A stretch of 64,000 nt of DNA from Tamlana flava. Lineage in GTDB: Bacteria; Bacteroidota; Bacteroidia; Flavobacteriales; Flavobacteriaceae. Under the pieces are notes generated by a model, which saw only the letters and a list, made by a program, of their open reading frames with translations, did not search any database and was not told the DNA's origin. Of the stretch, positions 53,270 through 62,696 are shown in pieces (the stretch's first letter is position 1; each line of letters opens with the position of its first letter). Where the stretch lies: positions 434,001 through 498,000 of the forward strand of contig NZ_JBGGTX010000001.1 in assembly GCF_041287255.1 (NCBI RefSeq), given 5' to 3'. The translations under genes were made by a program, and so were the position numbers.

Positions 53270-54805
53270 CTACCCCAACCAACCTTCTCTATCCAAACTT
53301 CGGTATTGAATGGCCTCACTAATATGCGAACCGTTTACAGCCTCAACCCCTTCCAAATCGGCAATGGTTCGGGCTACTTTTAAAATACGGTCGTAAGCTC
53401 TAGCCGATAGATTTAATCGTTCCATAGCCGTTTTTAAGAGTTGCTTTGAGGTATCATCCAACTCGCAAAATTTTCTAATTTGTTTGGTATTCATCTGGGC
53501 ATTGTAATGCACTTTTTCGGAATCTTTAAATCGTTCGGTTTGTATTTCCCTGGCCTTGGTAACCCGTTTTCTAATCTCAATGGAAGATTCACTTTTTCGG
53601 TCTTCCGAGAGTTTTTCAAAAGGTACAGGAGTTACTTCAATATGGATATCAATTCTGTCCAAAAGGGGTCCCGAAATTTTGCTCAAATAACGCTGCATTT
53701 CAACTGGACTTGAGGTTACCGGCGCATTGGGGTCGTTAAAATAACCCCCGGGACTCGGGTTCATGCTGGCCACTAACATAAACGACGATGGATAGGTTAC
53801 GGTGAATTTCGCCCTGGAAATAGTCACTTCACGGTCTTCCAAAGGCTGACGCATCACTTCCAAAACATCGCGTTTAAATTCAGGCAATTCATCTAAAAAC
53901 AACACGCCATTGTGGGACAAAGATATTTCGCCGGGCTGTGGAAAGCTTCCTCCACCGACCAACGCCACGTTACTTATGGTATGGTGGGGACTCCTAAAAG
54001 GCCGTTGCGCCATTAAGCCCGTATCTTTTACGCGTCCAACCACAGAATGTATTTTTGTCGTTTCCAAGGCCTCATGGAGCGTCATAGGCGGCAAAATACT
54101 TGGCAAACGTTTTGCCAACATGGTTTTTCCTGCTCCTGGGGGACCAATCAAAATAATGTTATGCCCACCAGCAGCGGCAATTTCCATACACCGTTTAATA
54201 CCTTCCTGCCCTTTTACATCGGAAAAATCAAATTCGGGAAAATCCAAACTTTTGGCAAATTCTTCACGAGTGTTTATAATGGTTTGCTCCAACGGTTCAT
54301 CTTTATCAAAATAATTAATAACCTGTGTGATGTTATCTACTCCATAAACTTCTAAATCGTTTACAATTGCGGCTTCTTTGGCATTCATGCTTGGCAGGAT
54401 AAAACCCTTAAAACCCTCTTGCCTTGCCTTCACAGCAATGGGCAACGCTCCTTTTATGGGCTGTAAACTTCCATCCAACGAAAGCTCGCCCATAATTAAA
54501 TATTTTCCTAAGTTCTCCGCTTGAATTTGCTTTGAAGCGGCCAAAATACCAATGGCCAAGGTGAGGTCGTACGCACTGCCCTCTTTTCGTAAATCGGCAG
54601 GCGCCATATTGATGGTAATCTTTTTTCCGGGGATTTTATAACCGTTATTTTGAAGTGCCGCAGCAATACGGTAGTTACTCTCTTTTATGGCATTATCTGG
54701 TAAACCCACCAAGTGATACCCAATACCTCCGTCAACATTCACCTCTACGGTTATGGTAGTAGCTTCCACGCCAAACACGGCGCTTCCAAAAACTTTTTTA
54801 AGCAT
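53270..54805 (-). CDS. comM: YifB/ComM-family Mg-chelatase-like AAA ATPase
   Basis: A 511-residue protein with an N-terminal ChlI-like domain ('GSAVFGVEATTITVEVNVDGGIGYHLVGLPDNAIKES', 'NMAPADLRKEGSAYDL'). Then come Walker A 'IGPPGAGKTM' (about residue 219) and 'GVLFLDELPEFKRDVLEVMRQPLED' (Walker B), 'RPFRSPHHTIS', and a C-terminal helical domain. The naturally competent bacterial homologue ComM is a branch-migration helicase used in DNA uptake. Full length. The 3' end recurs, decayed, at 50460-50588. Confidence 0.95.
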   Translation of the reverse strand: MLKKVFGSAVFGVEATTITVEVNVDGGIGYHLVGLPDNAIKESNYRIAAALQNNGYKIPGKKITINMAPADLRKEGSAYDLTLAIGILAASKQIQAENLGKYLIMGELSLDGSLQPIKGALPIAVKARQEGFKGFILPSMNAKEAAIVNDLEVYGVDNITQVINYFDKDEPLEQTIINTREEFAKSLDFPEFDFSDVKGQEGIKRCMEIAAAGGHNIILIGPPGAGKTMLAKRLPSILPPMTLHEALETTKIHSVVGRVKDTGLMAQRPFRSPHHTISNVALVGGGSFPQPGEISLSHNGVLFLDELPEFKRDVLEVMRQPLEDREVTISRAKFTVTYPSSFMLVASMNPSPGGYFNDPNAPVTSSPVEMQRYLSKISGPLLDRIDIHIEVTPVPFEKLSEDRKSESSIEIRKRVTKAREIQTERFKDSEKVHYNAQMNTKQIRKFCELDDTSKQLLKTAMERLNLSARAYDRILKVARTIADLEGVEAVNGSHISEAIQYRSLDREGWLG

Positions 54806-54897
54806 ATTTTTACTTTACTGCTTAAATGTAAGAAATGTATTTGGAATCTTCCTAAATTAAAAAAAAGAGATTCCAGTATCATATTCCGAAGGGATCT

Positions 54898-54929
54898 ATA
54901 AAAAAGAATCCCGCCATTGGCGGGACTCC
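54898..54929 (-). terminator. terminator after the alginate-export-like porin gene
   Basis: On the minus strand GTCCCGCC, AAT, GGCGGGAT is followed by TCTTTTTT. It lies about 80 bp downstream of the porin stop (55008) and separates it from yifB. Confidence 0.8.
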
Positions 54930-55007
54930 GTTAAATTGGAAAAAAGAACTAATTAACACTAAAATGAAAATACTATTTCCAATTGTTCATTAATAAACAG
55001 CATTCTC

Positions 55008-56255
55008 TTAGTTGGTTCCGTTTAAGAATTTAGGCTTGATTACTAGCATGGCCCAACCCCAGTTTTGAATATCTGCAGCTGCAGCTTCGGTAACACCTTT
55101 AAGTTCATACATGCCATCGCTGGCAAACATTTGGGAGTACCCGAGTACCAAAGTGTAGCCGTTGAACGCTTTTTTGAAAACCAAATCTACTTCGGTACCC
55201 AAAGATTTTTCCCCACTTGGCAATTCTTGTTCGCCACTAAAGTTTAGAGCCTTTACCATAAGGCTTGATTTTTCACCAAGTTTAAAATCGGCGCTAACAT
55301 GAACATCAACCAACCCAATAGTATTGCCATGATTACCCACATAAAAATAATCCATAAAGCCGTTAAACTTGTGGTTTGTTCCGTATAGTGGAAAAAATGC
55401 ACCCGTTTCACCAGCGCCCGCATCATTACCACTTATTACTTCAATGCCAGCTCCAAGACCTACTTTATCTGTTGCCTTGTATGATAAATCCAAGCTTACA
55501 TCATAAGCTCCCTTTACATCTACTTCACCTAGCCTTTCACCAGTTTGAATATATGCATTCGCGGCAAGCCCGAAAGAATTTTTCTTGTATTCTAAATGTG
55601 TACCGATGGTTTGTAAATTTGAAACACCAGGCGCTCCATTTTGGTACCCTGTATTCATTGCTAATAAACTTCCACTTAAATCACCGAATTTTTTGCTTAA
55701 ATGTAGCATCTGCATTGTTTTATATGAAAACAGAGGCGTTGTTGAATACAAGTTTCCAGCAGCAGCTAAGTTATCTTGATTAAAAGCCAAAGCAAAATCT
55801 AACGCAAAACCATCCTTTGCATACTTAATCAAGGCTGCATCATGGTTACGCCCTTGTTGTGCCCAATCCAGACCACCTAATATTCTTTGGTCATCGTAAG
55901 ATAGCACTTGTCTACCTAATTTAGTTGACCAACCTCCCCCTAAAGAAAGTTCTGCCCATGCCTGAAAAAGGTCGAATCTATTGTTTTGATCAGTATGTAT
56001 TATTTGAGGATTTTCTCCCCAAAGTAGAATGTCCTGAATGCTAATATAGAACTTGTAAGATTCAGTAGAATACCCTGCATTCAATCTGGCTCTTGTAACA
56101 GTAAAAAAGTCAGGCTCTGCAGAATCAGGTATCAAAGTACCAAACCCGCTAAGATATTCCGTACGTGGTCTAAATTCTCCGTCTAAAGTAAACTGTGCTT
56201 GTGCAAATTGTAAGCACCCAAGTAAAAGTCCTAAAATTAAATATTGTTTTTTCAT
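55008..56255 (-). CDS. alginate-export-family outer-membrane porin
   Basis: A 415-residue protein with signal peptide (MKKQYLILGLLLGCLQFAQA), followed by 'FTLDGEFRPRTEYLSGFG', 'RARLNAGY' and 'FDLFQAWAELSLGGGWSTKLGRQVLSYDDQRILGGLDW'. The last pattern is the hallmark of the AlgE-like alginate_exp family. In flavobacteria, members occur next to nitrate uptake genes, and this one directly follows the nrt operon on the same strand, so nitrate or another small anion is the likely solute. This is inferred from context. Confidence 0.8.
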   Translation of the reverse strand: MKKQYLILGLLLGCLQFAQAQFTLDGEFRPRTEYLSGFGTLIPDSAEPDFFTVTRARLNAGYSTESYKFYISIQDILLWGENPQIIHTDQNNRFDLFQAWAELSLGGGWSTKLGRQVLSYDDQRILGGLDWAQQGRNHDAALIKYAKDGFALDFALAFNQDNLAAAGNLYSTTPLFSYKTMQMLHLSKKFGDLSGSLLAMNTGYQNGAPGVSNLQTIGTHLEYKKNSFGLAANAYIQTGERLGEVDVKGAYDVSLDLSYKATDKVGLGAGIEVISGNDAGAGETGAFFPLYGTNHKFNGFMDYFYVGNHGNTIGLVDVHVSADFKLGEKSSLMVKALNFSGEQELPSGEKSLGTEVDLVFKKAFNGYTLVLGYSQMFASDGMYELKGVTEAAAADIQNWGWAMLVIKPKFLNGTN

Positions 56256-56413
56256 GTTTTCCTTGTTTTTAAGTTGATTTGTTTTTGAGTTATTGTTTTA
56301 GTTATTATTCTTCCTTTTTTGTTAAATAGGATTGTAAATCTCCTTTGATTATGAAAATTCTATGGTTTCATAATCGTTTTAAATATTATATTTTTCTTGA
56401 TTTTATTTCTTAA

Positions 56414-57241
56414 TTAATGCTCTAAAAAGTCAATTAAATGTTTTCTGTATTTGTAGTAATCGTCATGTTCTAAAACTGCTTTTCTTGTTCTTGGTCTTTC
56501 AAAATCTATCTTTAGAACATCACCAATTTTTGCTTTTGGTCCACTGGTCATCATTACAACGCGATCTGCCAAAAAGATGGCCTCATCAACATCATGTGTA
56601 ATCATAACGGCAGTGATTTTTTCTTTATTCCATATTTCAATGAGAATATCTTGAAGTTCACCTCGGGTCAAAGAATCTAACATTCCAAATGGTTCATCCA
56701 ACAGAAGCACTTTTGGTTTTATGGCAAATGCCCTAGCAATACCCACACGTTGTTGCATACCTTGTGACAATTCAGAAGCTCTTTTATGAAAAGCATCTTC
56801 CAAGCCTACTTTTTGAAGGTAGTATTTGGCAATATCGTGTCGTTGCGCTTTCGTTGCGTCAGGAAACACTTGATTTACGCCCAACAATACATTTTGAAGC
56901 GAAGTCATCCAAGGCATTAAACTTGGCGCCTGAAAAATGACTCCTCTATCTGGCCCTGGTCCTTTTATGTGTTTTCCCAATACAGAGATGTTTCCTCCTG
57001 AAATAGCGTTAAGCCCTGCAATCATTGAAAGCATGGTTGTCTTACCGCAACCCGAGTGTCCGATGATCGTAACAAACTCTTCTTTCAATATTTGAAGGTT
57101 CAAATCTTCCAATACCGTGTAATCCCCTTTGGGCGTTGGGTACACTTTCTTTAGGTTTTTCAAATCCAACATGACATTGGATTCTGGAAAAAGTCCATTG
57201 TCTGTTAATTTGACCGATTTATTTTTAGTTAAGATTTTCAT
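56414..57241 (-). CDS. nrtD: nitrate-type ABC transporter ATPase (second subunit)
   Basis: A 275-residue ABC ATPase with Walker A 'GHSGCGKTT', signature 'LSQGMQQRVGIARAF' and Walker B 'KVLLLDEPFGMLD'. A 25-residue N-terminal extension precedes the core. It is homologous to the neighbouring 57253-58098 ATPase and to NrtD/TauB/SsuB. The tail is 'PRTRKAVLEHDDYYKYRKHLIDFLEH'. It lies 11 bp after that gene, so the transporter has two different ATPase subunits. Confidence 0.87.
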   Translation of the reverse strand: MKILTKNKSVKLTDNGLFPESNVMLDLKNLKKVYPTPKGDYTVLEDLNLQILKEEFVTIIGHSGCGKTTMLSMIAGLNAISGGNISVLGKHIKGPGPDRGVIFQAPSLMPWMTSLQNVLLGVNQVFPDATKAQRHDIAKYYLQKVGLEDAFHKRASELSQGMQQRVGIARAFAIKPKVLLLDEPFGMLDSLTRGELQDILIEIWNKEKITAVMITHDVDEAIFLADRVVMMTSGPKAKIGDVLKIDFERPRTRKAVLEHDDYYKYRKHLIDFLEH

Positions 57242-57252
57242 CTGCAGTATCT

Positions 57253-58098
57253 TTAAAATTGATTAACAAAATCTTTTGGACTCAAATCAGGGAGTTCATA
57301 AACAGCTTGTTCCACAGATTTGCGCTCATTTCCTATGTCCATCAAGTATTCTATTATGGCATTTCTTGTCTTCTTGAAATTGGCGTTGTCATTTAATTCT
57401 GTCTTATCTCGTGGACGCTCAATATCAATTTTGAACTCAGGTCCCAAAGTTGCTCTTGGCCCCGGGCGCAATGGAATGATTCTATCCGCCATGTAAATGC
57501 CTTCATCCACATCATTGGTAATCAACAGCGCTGTACGTTTGTCTTTTCCCCAAATTCTTAAAATTTCATCTTGAAGATTTCCTCTAGTCAAAGCATCCAA
57601 AGCGCCTAAAGGCTCATCCATAATTATCATTTCAGGCTTCATCGCCAATGCCCTTGCAACGGCAACACGCTGGCGCATACCTCCGGAAAGTTCCTTGGGA
57701 CGTTTATTTATTGCCGGTGTTAAATTCACCATTTCCACGTACTCGGCAACCAGTTCGTTCAATTCCTTTTTGTTTTTCTTCGGAAAAGCCTCCCTAACTG
57801 CCATGTAAACGTTTTGTCCTACTGTTAGCCAAGGCAACAATGAGTAGTTTTGAAAAATTACGCCGCGCTCATGGCTAGTACCCAAAACCGGTTGGCCTTT
57901 ATACAAAACCTCTCCTTTTGTGGGTTGCAACAACCCGTTTATCAAGTTTACCAAGGTGGTTTTTCCACTACCTGTAAAACCTACAATGGCCACAAACTCA
58001 CCTTCTTCAATCGATAAGTTAATGTTGGACAACACCTCGGTGGCATTATCATCCTTTCCGTAAGTTTTACAAATATTTTTTAATTCTAAGTATGCCAT
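57253..58098 (-). CDS. nrtC: nitrate-type ABC transporter ATPase (first subunit)
   Basis: A 281-residue ABC ATPase: Walker A 'GFTGSGKTT' (with Phe-Thr where HSG is usual), signature 'LSGGMRQRVAVARAL', Walker B 'EMIIMDEPLGALD' and switch 'LLITNDVDEG'. It lacks the fused substrate-binding domain of cyanobacterial NrtC, so the label refers to the ATPase half only. It starts 21 bp after the permease stop. Confidence 0.85.
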   Translation of the reverse strand: MAYLELKNICKTYGKDDNATEVLSNINLSIEEGEFVAIVGFTGSGKTTLVNLINGLLQPTKGEVLYKGQPVLGTSHERGVIFQNYSLLPWLTVGQNVYMAVREAFPKKNKKELNELVAEYVEMVNLTPAINKRPKELSGGMRQRVAVARALAMKPEMIIMDEPLGALDALTRGNLQDEILRIWGKDKRTALLITNDVDEGIYMADRIIPLRPGPRATLGPEFKIDIERPRDKTELNDNANFKKTRNAIIEYLMDIGNERKSVEQAVYELPDLSPKDFVNQF

Positions 58099-58119
58099 TT
58101 TTCTGAGTTGATAGGTTAA

Positions 58120-59226
58120 TTATATCGCATCCGTTTTATCAAAAGAAATGGTGTTTTGTATGGTTAACATCAATCGATCCAACAAGAACCCGATAATACC
58201 AATGACGAACATGGCCACGATAATTTTCGCGTTGGAATCGTTCGCTCCATTTTGGAACTCTTCCCAAACAAACAACCCTAAACCTGGACTTTGTGCCAAT
58301 AGTTCAATGGCAATTAATACCATCCAAGCCACTGATAAAGTAATTTTCAATCCTGTAAATATCAACGGCAAAGATGATGGCAATACCACTTTGAATATTT
58401 TTTGGAACGGTCCCAATTTCAAAACTTTCGCCACATTTATGTAATCTTTATCCACAGAAGACACCCCCATGGCCGTATTTACCAAAGTCGCCCACATGGA
58501 ACATAAGCCAACACTAATAAACGAAATAGTAAATGAGCTATCCTCGTTGGAATCTATGAGCAATGTTTTTACAATCATAAAAACCAACAGGTACCAAACT
58601 ACGGGCGATACGGGTTTAAAAATTTGAATGAACCAGTTGAACGCACTTTTTAAAGTTGAGCTAAGCCCTATAAATATGCCCAAAGGAACAGCAATAATCA
58701 ATGCCAACAAAAATCCAGCAAATACTGTTTTTAAGCTTCTAAATATTTGATCCACAAATGAAGGCCTTCCTGTATAAACAATGGCGTCTTTTCCTTCCGC
58801 CAATCGTTTTTCATTCAACACTGCTGTTTTTTCAATAAAGGCTTCTTTATCTGCTGCAATAATGCTATGGTCCCTTAATAGGGATTGAAAAGATTCCCAA
58901 ACTTTTGTTGGAGATGGCAGTGTGTTTGGTTGGCAACTTACATCTCCCGATGCTATGCATGCACGCATAGCATCGGCAGCTGCTGGACCTTGGTCCGTAA
59001 GTGCTTTTTCAATTTTAAATTCTGCTTCTACATTGTACAAAGACCTTGCACCTAAGTGCCACAGACCTAAGAATAATAGCACGGAAGCAATTGGTACGAC
59101 TACTTTTCGCAAGAAATTTTTAAAATCTTCCTTTTCCAGCTTCCCTGTAAACAGATCTTTTATGGAGGTTAAAAAACCTAGCCCTATAAATTTGGTTACT
59201 TTTCCTAATGTTATACTTTGCTTCAT
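58120..59226 (-). CDS. nrtB: nitrate-type ABC transporter permease
   Basis: A 368-residue permease with six or seven membrane helices. The binding-protein-dependent signature lies near 'VAKVLKLGPFQKIFKVVLPSSLPLIFTGLKITLSVAW'. Between helix 1 and the conserved core is a periplasmic insert of about 100 residues (about 60-165), with two Cys in 'MRACIASGDVSCQPN' that could form a disulfide. The insert is not seen in typical NrtB or TauC proteins. It is 26 bp from the binding-protein gene. Confidence 0.88.
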   Translation of the reverse strand: MKQSITLGKVTKFIGLGFLTSIKDLFTGKLEKEDFKNFLRKVVVPIASVLLFLGLWHLGARSLYNVEAEFKIEKALTDQGPAAADAMRACIASGDVSCQPNTLPSPTKVWESFQSLLRDHSIIAADKEAFIEKTAVLNEKRLAEGKDAIVYTGRPSFVDQIFRSLKTVFAGFLLALIIAVPLGIFIGLSSTLKSAFNWFIQIFKPVSPVVWYLLVFMIVKTLLIDSNEDSSFTISFISVGLCSMWATLVNTAMGVSSVDKDYINVAKVLKLGPFQKIFKVVLPSSLPLIFTGLKITLSVAWMVLIAIELLAQSPGLGLFVWEEFQNGANDSNAKIIVAMFVIGIIGFLLDRLMLTIQNTISFDKTDAI

Positions 59227-59252
59227 GACTTATTATTTATTCTCTTTAATTC

Positions 59253-60647
59253 TTATTGAACAGCCTTGTCCTTGTTGCCTATTTTAAAGCTGTTGATATA
59301 TGCGATAGGGTCTTTAGCATCATATGTTGTACCATCTATAAAGTCCGATGTCGGAGCTTTGTAACCATCTGTTACCGGAATATCACCAGCAGGGATATTT
59401 CCTTCCTCAACCAATAGTTTTGCAGCTTTGGTCCAGATGTCTGGTCGGTAAATATCTTTGATAGTTTCGGCGTACCAGTCTGCTGGTTTGGTTTCAGGAA
59501 TTTGTCCCCATCTGCGCATTTGAGTTAAGAACCAAATACCATCAGAATAGAATGGATATGTCGCGTTGTACTTGTAGAACACATTAAAGTCTGGCATATC
59601 GCGTTTATCACCTTTTTCAAATTCAAAAGTACCTGTCATTGAGTTTGCCAATACAGCTTCATCAGCACCAACATATTGTGACATTGAAAGTATCTTAACC
59701 GCTTCTGCTCTATTTTCTGGTTCATCCAACCATTTACCTGCTCTAATCAACGCTTTAGTAACCGCTACAGCTGTATTTGGGTTTTCTTCAACAAACTTTT
59801 TTGTCATTACAAATACTTTCTCAGGATTGTTTTTCCATATATCGTAGTTTGTAGTTACCGGTACACCGATTCCTTTAAAAACCGCTTGTTGGTTCCAAGG
59901 CTCACCTACGCAGTAGCCATAAATTGTACCTGCTTCAAGAGTTGCTGGCATTTGTGGTGGAGGTGTTACCGATAATAAAACCTCGGCATCAATTTGTCCT
60001 TGAACATTTTCAGCTGTGTACATTCCAGGATGGATTCCAGCTGCAGCTAACCAATATCTGATTTCATAGTTGTGTGTAGACACCGGAAACACCATACCCA
60101 TTTTGAAGGCCTTACCACTATTTTTGTACTCTTTAATAACAGGTTTTAAAGCCTCTGCTTTTATCGGGTGAATAGGCTTTCCGTCTTCCCCTGTTGGTAC
60201 ATTAGGTTTCATTTTAGACCAAACATCGTTGGAAACGGTTATACCATTACCATTTAAATCCATTGAAAAAGGTGTCACCAATTCTGCTTGACGTCCAAAA
60301 CCAGCTCCAGCAGCAATAGGCTGTCCAGCCAACATGTGTGAACCATCTAATTGGCCATCAATTACACGATCCAAAACGTTTTTCCAGTTTGATTGTGCTT
60401 CAACGGAAACAAACAAACCTTCATCTTCAAAAAATCCTTTTTCTTTTGCAATAGCCAAAGGTGCCATATCAGTCAATTTGATGAATCCAAAAGTTAATTG
60501 TGGTTTTTCAATATCTAAAGTTTTAGTTTTTGAAGTTTCTGCCACAACATTTTCCGCAACATCCTTCTTTTTTTCTTTACCACCGCATGCAAATAGTAAG
60601 ATAGCTACAGGTAAAATCCAAGTTGTTCTTTTAATTAGAGATTTCAT
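59253..60647 (-). CDS. nrtA: nitrate/bicarbonate-type ABC substrate-binding lipoprotein
   Basis: A 464-residue NrtA/CmpA-family protein. The N-terminus has a lipobox ('ILLFACGGKEKK'), so it is tethered to the membrane. Family marks: 'LTFGFIKLTDMAPLAIAKEKGFFEDEGL', 'DGSHMLAGQPIAAGAGFG', 'GYCVGEPWNQQAVFKG', 'YPFYSDGIWFLTQMRRWGQIPE'. It is the first gene of the uptake operon. NrtA and CmpA cannot be told apart here, but the nearby redox genes favour nitrate. Confidence 0.9.
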   Translation of the reverse strand: MKSLIKRTTWILPVAILLFACGGKEKKKDVAENVVAETSKTKTLDIEKPQLTFGFIKLTDMAPLAIAKEKGFFEDEGLFVSVEAQSNWKNVLDRVIDGQLDGSHMLAGQPIAAGAGFGRQAELVTPFSMDLNGNGITVSNDVWSKMKPNVPTGEDGKPIHPIKAEALKPVIKEYKNSGKAFKMGMVFPVSTHNYEIRYWLAAAGIHPGMYTAENVQGQIDAEVLLSVTPPPQMPATLEAGTIYGYCVGEPWNQQAVFKGIGVPVTTNYDIWKNNPEKVFVMTKKFVEENPNTAVAVTKALIRAGKWLDEPENRAEAVKILSMSQYVGADEAVLANSMTGTFEFEKGDKRDMPDFNVFYKYNATYPFYSDGIWFLTQMRRWGQIPETKPADWYAETIKDIYRPDIWTKAAKLLVEEGNIPAGDIPVTDGYKAPTSDFIDGTTYDAKDPIAYINSFKIGNKDKAVQ

Positions 60648-60939
60648 ATTTATCGATTTTTAGTTTTAATTAAGTAGTAATACTTATTTTTTCACAAATA
60701 TATACGTAGTTTAATTTCTAATCTATGATTATAACCATATAAATACCACTTTTTATAACATAATTAAACCTGCTAAAAAACATAATCATTGATTTATTTA
60801 ATTGAAAAACAAAATATTAATGAATTAAACTATTTAAGTATTAAATACGTAAAACAAAAAATAAATTACGTAGACCATGTTCTTATGGTGAAAAAACAGT
60901 CCTATGCAGAATTATGGACTAATTAAATTTTGAAGATTT
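60648..60939. promoter_or_regulatory. nrt operon upstream region with three TACGTA motifs
   Basis: The interval has no gene. TACGTA occurs at 60703-60708, 60846-60851 and 60867-60872; the latter two are exactly 21 bp apart, i.e. two helical turns. Another TACGTA with similar flanks lies upstream of deoC (45938-45943). The motif may be an operator, but I cannot name a regulator. Confidence 0.4.
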
Positions 60940-61653
60940 TTATTTTTCCAAGGTCTTTAACCAAGCTTCTTGGGACAAGGCGATATATTTTTTATCCGTC
61001 CCATAAGGGTCTTCTCCCCCGTCAAAGTATTCTTGAATAACCTGTAAAGATATAGTGTCCGCCATTTTTACTGGAACATTGTATCTGTGATTCCCGTGGA
61101 AGTCATGACATTGTATACAAGTAAACCATTCTTCTTGTGCAATCAAATTTTTATGGGAGATATCTAGAGGGTCATTCTCAACGTCTAAATCTTGATGGCA
61201 ATTCATACAATAGTTAATAGAAGCTACAGACACGCGCTCTTCTTGATGTTCTGTGTGACAAGTAATACAGGTAGTAGCATCAATATTCTTAATAGCATCC
61301 TTAAATCTAGGTTCTGAAAAACGGTATGTTGGGTGCCTATCATTTGGTCTATCATGGCATTGCAAGCAATTATCAACCGTTACATCTTGGGTACCAAAAT
61401 CAACCCCTTCCTCTCTCGCCCCAACAGCATGAGATATATTAGATTGGACTTGTTGCATTAAGTTTCCCTTAGCATCCGCATGACAGGCGAAACAAGATAA
61501 GTCTTGATGCCCAGTATTCATTGGCCCAATAGAAACATATTTTTCGGTAGAATCCAAAGTCAAAATATAAAATATTGAAACACCCAGAATGATACCGATA
61601 ATACCTCCCAAAAACTGTCTTTTACGCAACGGGCTTACCTTAAACATATACAC
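60940..61653 (-). CDS. membrane-anchored multihaem (five-site) cytochrome c
   Basis: A 237-residue protein with an N-terminal membrane anchor (about residues 13-32). Five CxxCH motifs are present: CFACH, CLQCH, CITCH, CMNCH and CIQCH. Additional His residues are suited as distal ligands. This fits a NapC/NirT-like or cytochrome c3-like electron carrier facing the periplasm. It is the last gene of a minus-strand set with the reductase and membrane protein upstream (5 bp from the reductase). The acceptor is unknown. Confidence 0.87.
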   Translation of the reverse strand: MYMFKVSPLRKRQFLGGIIGIILGVSIFYILTLDSTEKYVSIGPMNTGHQDLSCFACHADAKGNLMQQVQSNISHAVGAREEGVDFGTQDVTVDNCLQCHDRPNDRHPTYRFSEPRFKDAIKNIDATTCITCHTEHQEERVSVASINYCMNCHQDLDVENDPLDISHKNLIAQEEWFTCIQCHDFHGNHRYNVPVKMADTISLQVIQEYFDGGEDPYGTDKKYIALSQEAWLKTLEK

Positions 61654-61658
61654 TTACA

Positions 61659-62687
61659 TTAAATTTGCAACACAACTTTTTCACTAAGCGGGTAACTAAC
61701 ACATGTTAGTATTGCTCCATTTACCACATCGCTTTCAGGGAGAAAATGCCCTTCTATCATTTTTACTTCGCCCTCAACGCATTTAGCTTTACAGGTCGAA
61801 CACATACCAGACCTACAAGAATATGGGAGGGCAACATTCTGGGACATAGCCTCGTTCAATATTGATTTGTCCCCACTCACCTTCAATTTATGCTCTTTGC
61901 CTTCAAAATTTATGATAACATCGCTTATAAGGTTTTTACCTGTTAATTTAACAGCTGCAGGTTTGAATACCTCAATCTTTATTTTTTCGCGGGAAATGCC
62001 ATTTTCTTTAAGAATATCTTTAACCTTTTCCATATACCCAGAGGGACCGCAAATCATATACGTATAGTCACCAAAGGTCAAACTGTGTTTTGAGAAAATT
62101 TCCCTTACCAATGAATTTGTGGCCAATCCAGCATGATAATTGCCATTATTTGATTTCATGGATGAAATGATGTGCTCAACAGAAAATCCATTTGGATATT
62201 CACTTTCCAATGATTTTATCTCGTCATAAAAAATGATAGAATCCATATTTTGGTTAGCATAAATGAGCAGTATTTTAGAATCGTTTTCCTCAGTCAAAAT
62301 AGATTTCACAATAGAAAACATTGGCGTTACTCCACTACCACCCGCAAACAACACATACTGCTTTTTATTTTTTTTGTTGGGCTCAACGCAAAAAGAACCA
62401 GCTGCATCATCAACCTCCAATTTATCTCCAACCTTAAGGCTATCGTGAACATAATTGGAAACCAAACCCTTTTCAACTCGTTTAATCGTGATTTTTAAAT
62501 CCTTATCAGTATAAGGGTTACTGCTAAAGGAATAGGCCCGTTTATGAACCACCTTATCAATAGGTACGTGGATGGTTAAAAACTGCCCAGGTTTATATTT
62601 AATTTTCTTAAAGAAATTTCCATTCTTAAAACAAATGCTCACTGCATCATCGGTCTCTTTTATTATATCTTTTATTTGCAATTTCAT
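61659..62687 (-). CDS. flavin/2Fe-2S oxidoreductase (ferredoxin-NADP reductase type)
   Basis: A 342-residue protein. The FAD domain has 'RAYSFSSNPY', the NAD(P) domain 'LFAGGSGVTPMFSIV' and 'MICGPSGYM', and a C-terminal plant-type ferredoxin domain has 'CRSGMCSTCKAKCVEG' and the fourth Cys in 'LTCVSYP'. It passes electrons from NAD(P)H to a one-electron acceptor. Its place between the membrane protein and the multihaem cytochrome suggests that the three form a chain. Confidence 0.92.
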   Translation of the reverse strand: MKLQIKDIIKETDDAVSICFKNGNFFKKIKYKPGQFLTIHVPIDKVVHKRAYSFSSNPYTDKDLKITIKRVEKGLVSNYVHDSLKVGDKLEVDDAAGSFCVEPNKKNKKQYVLFAGGSGVTPMFSIVKSILTEENDSKILLIYANQNMDSIIFYDEIKSLESEYPNGFSVEHIISSMKSNNGNYHAGLATNSLVREIFSKHSLTFGDYTYMICGPSGYMEKVKDILKENGISREKIKIEVFKPAAVKLTGKNLISDVIINFEGKEHKLKVSGDKSILNEAMSQNVALPYSCRSGMCSTCKAKCVEGEVKMIEGHFLPESDVVNGAILTCVSYPLSEKVVLQI

Positions 62688-62696
62688 ATTCTAGTC

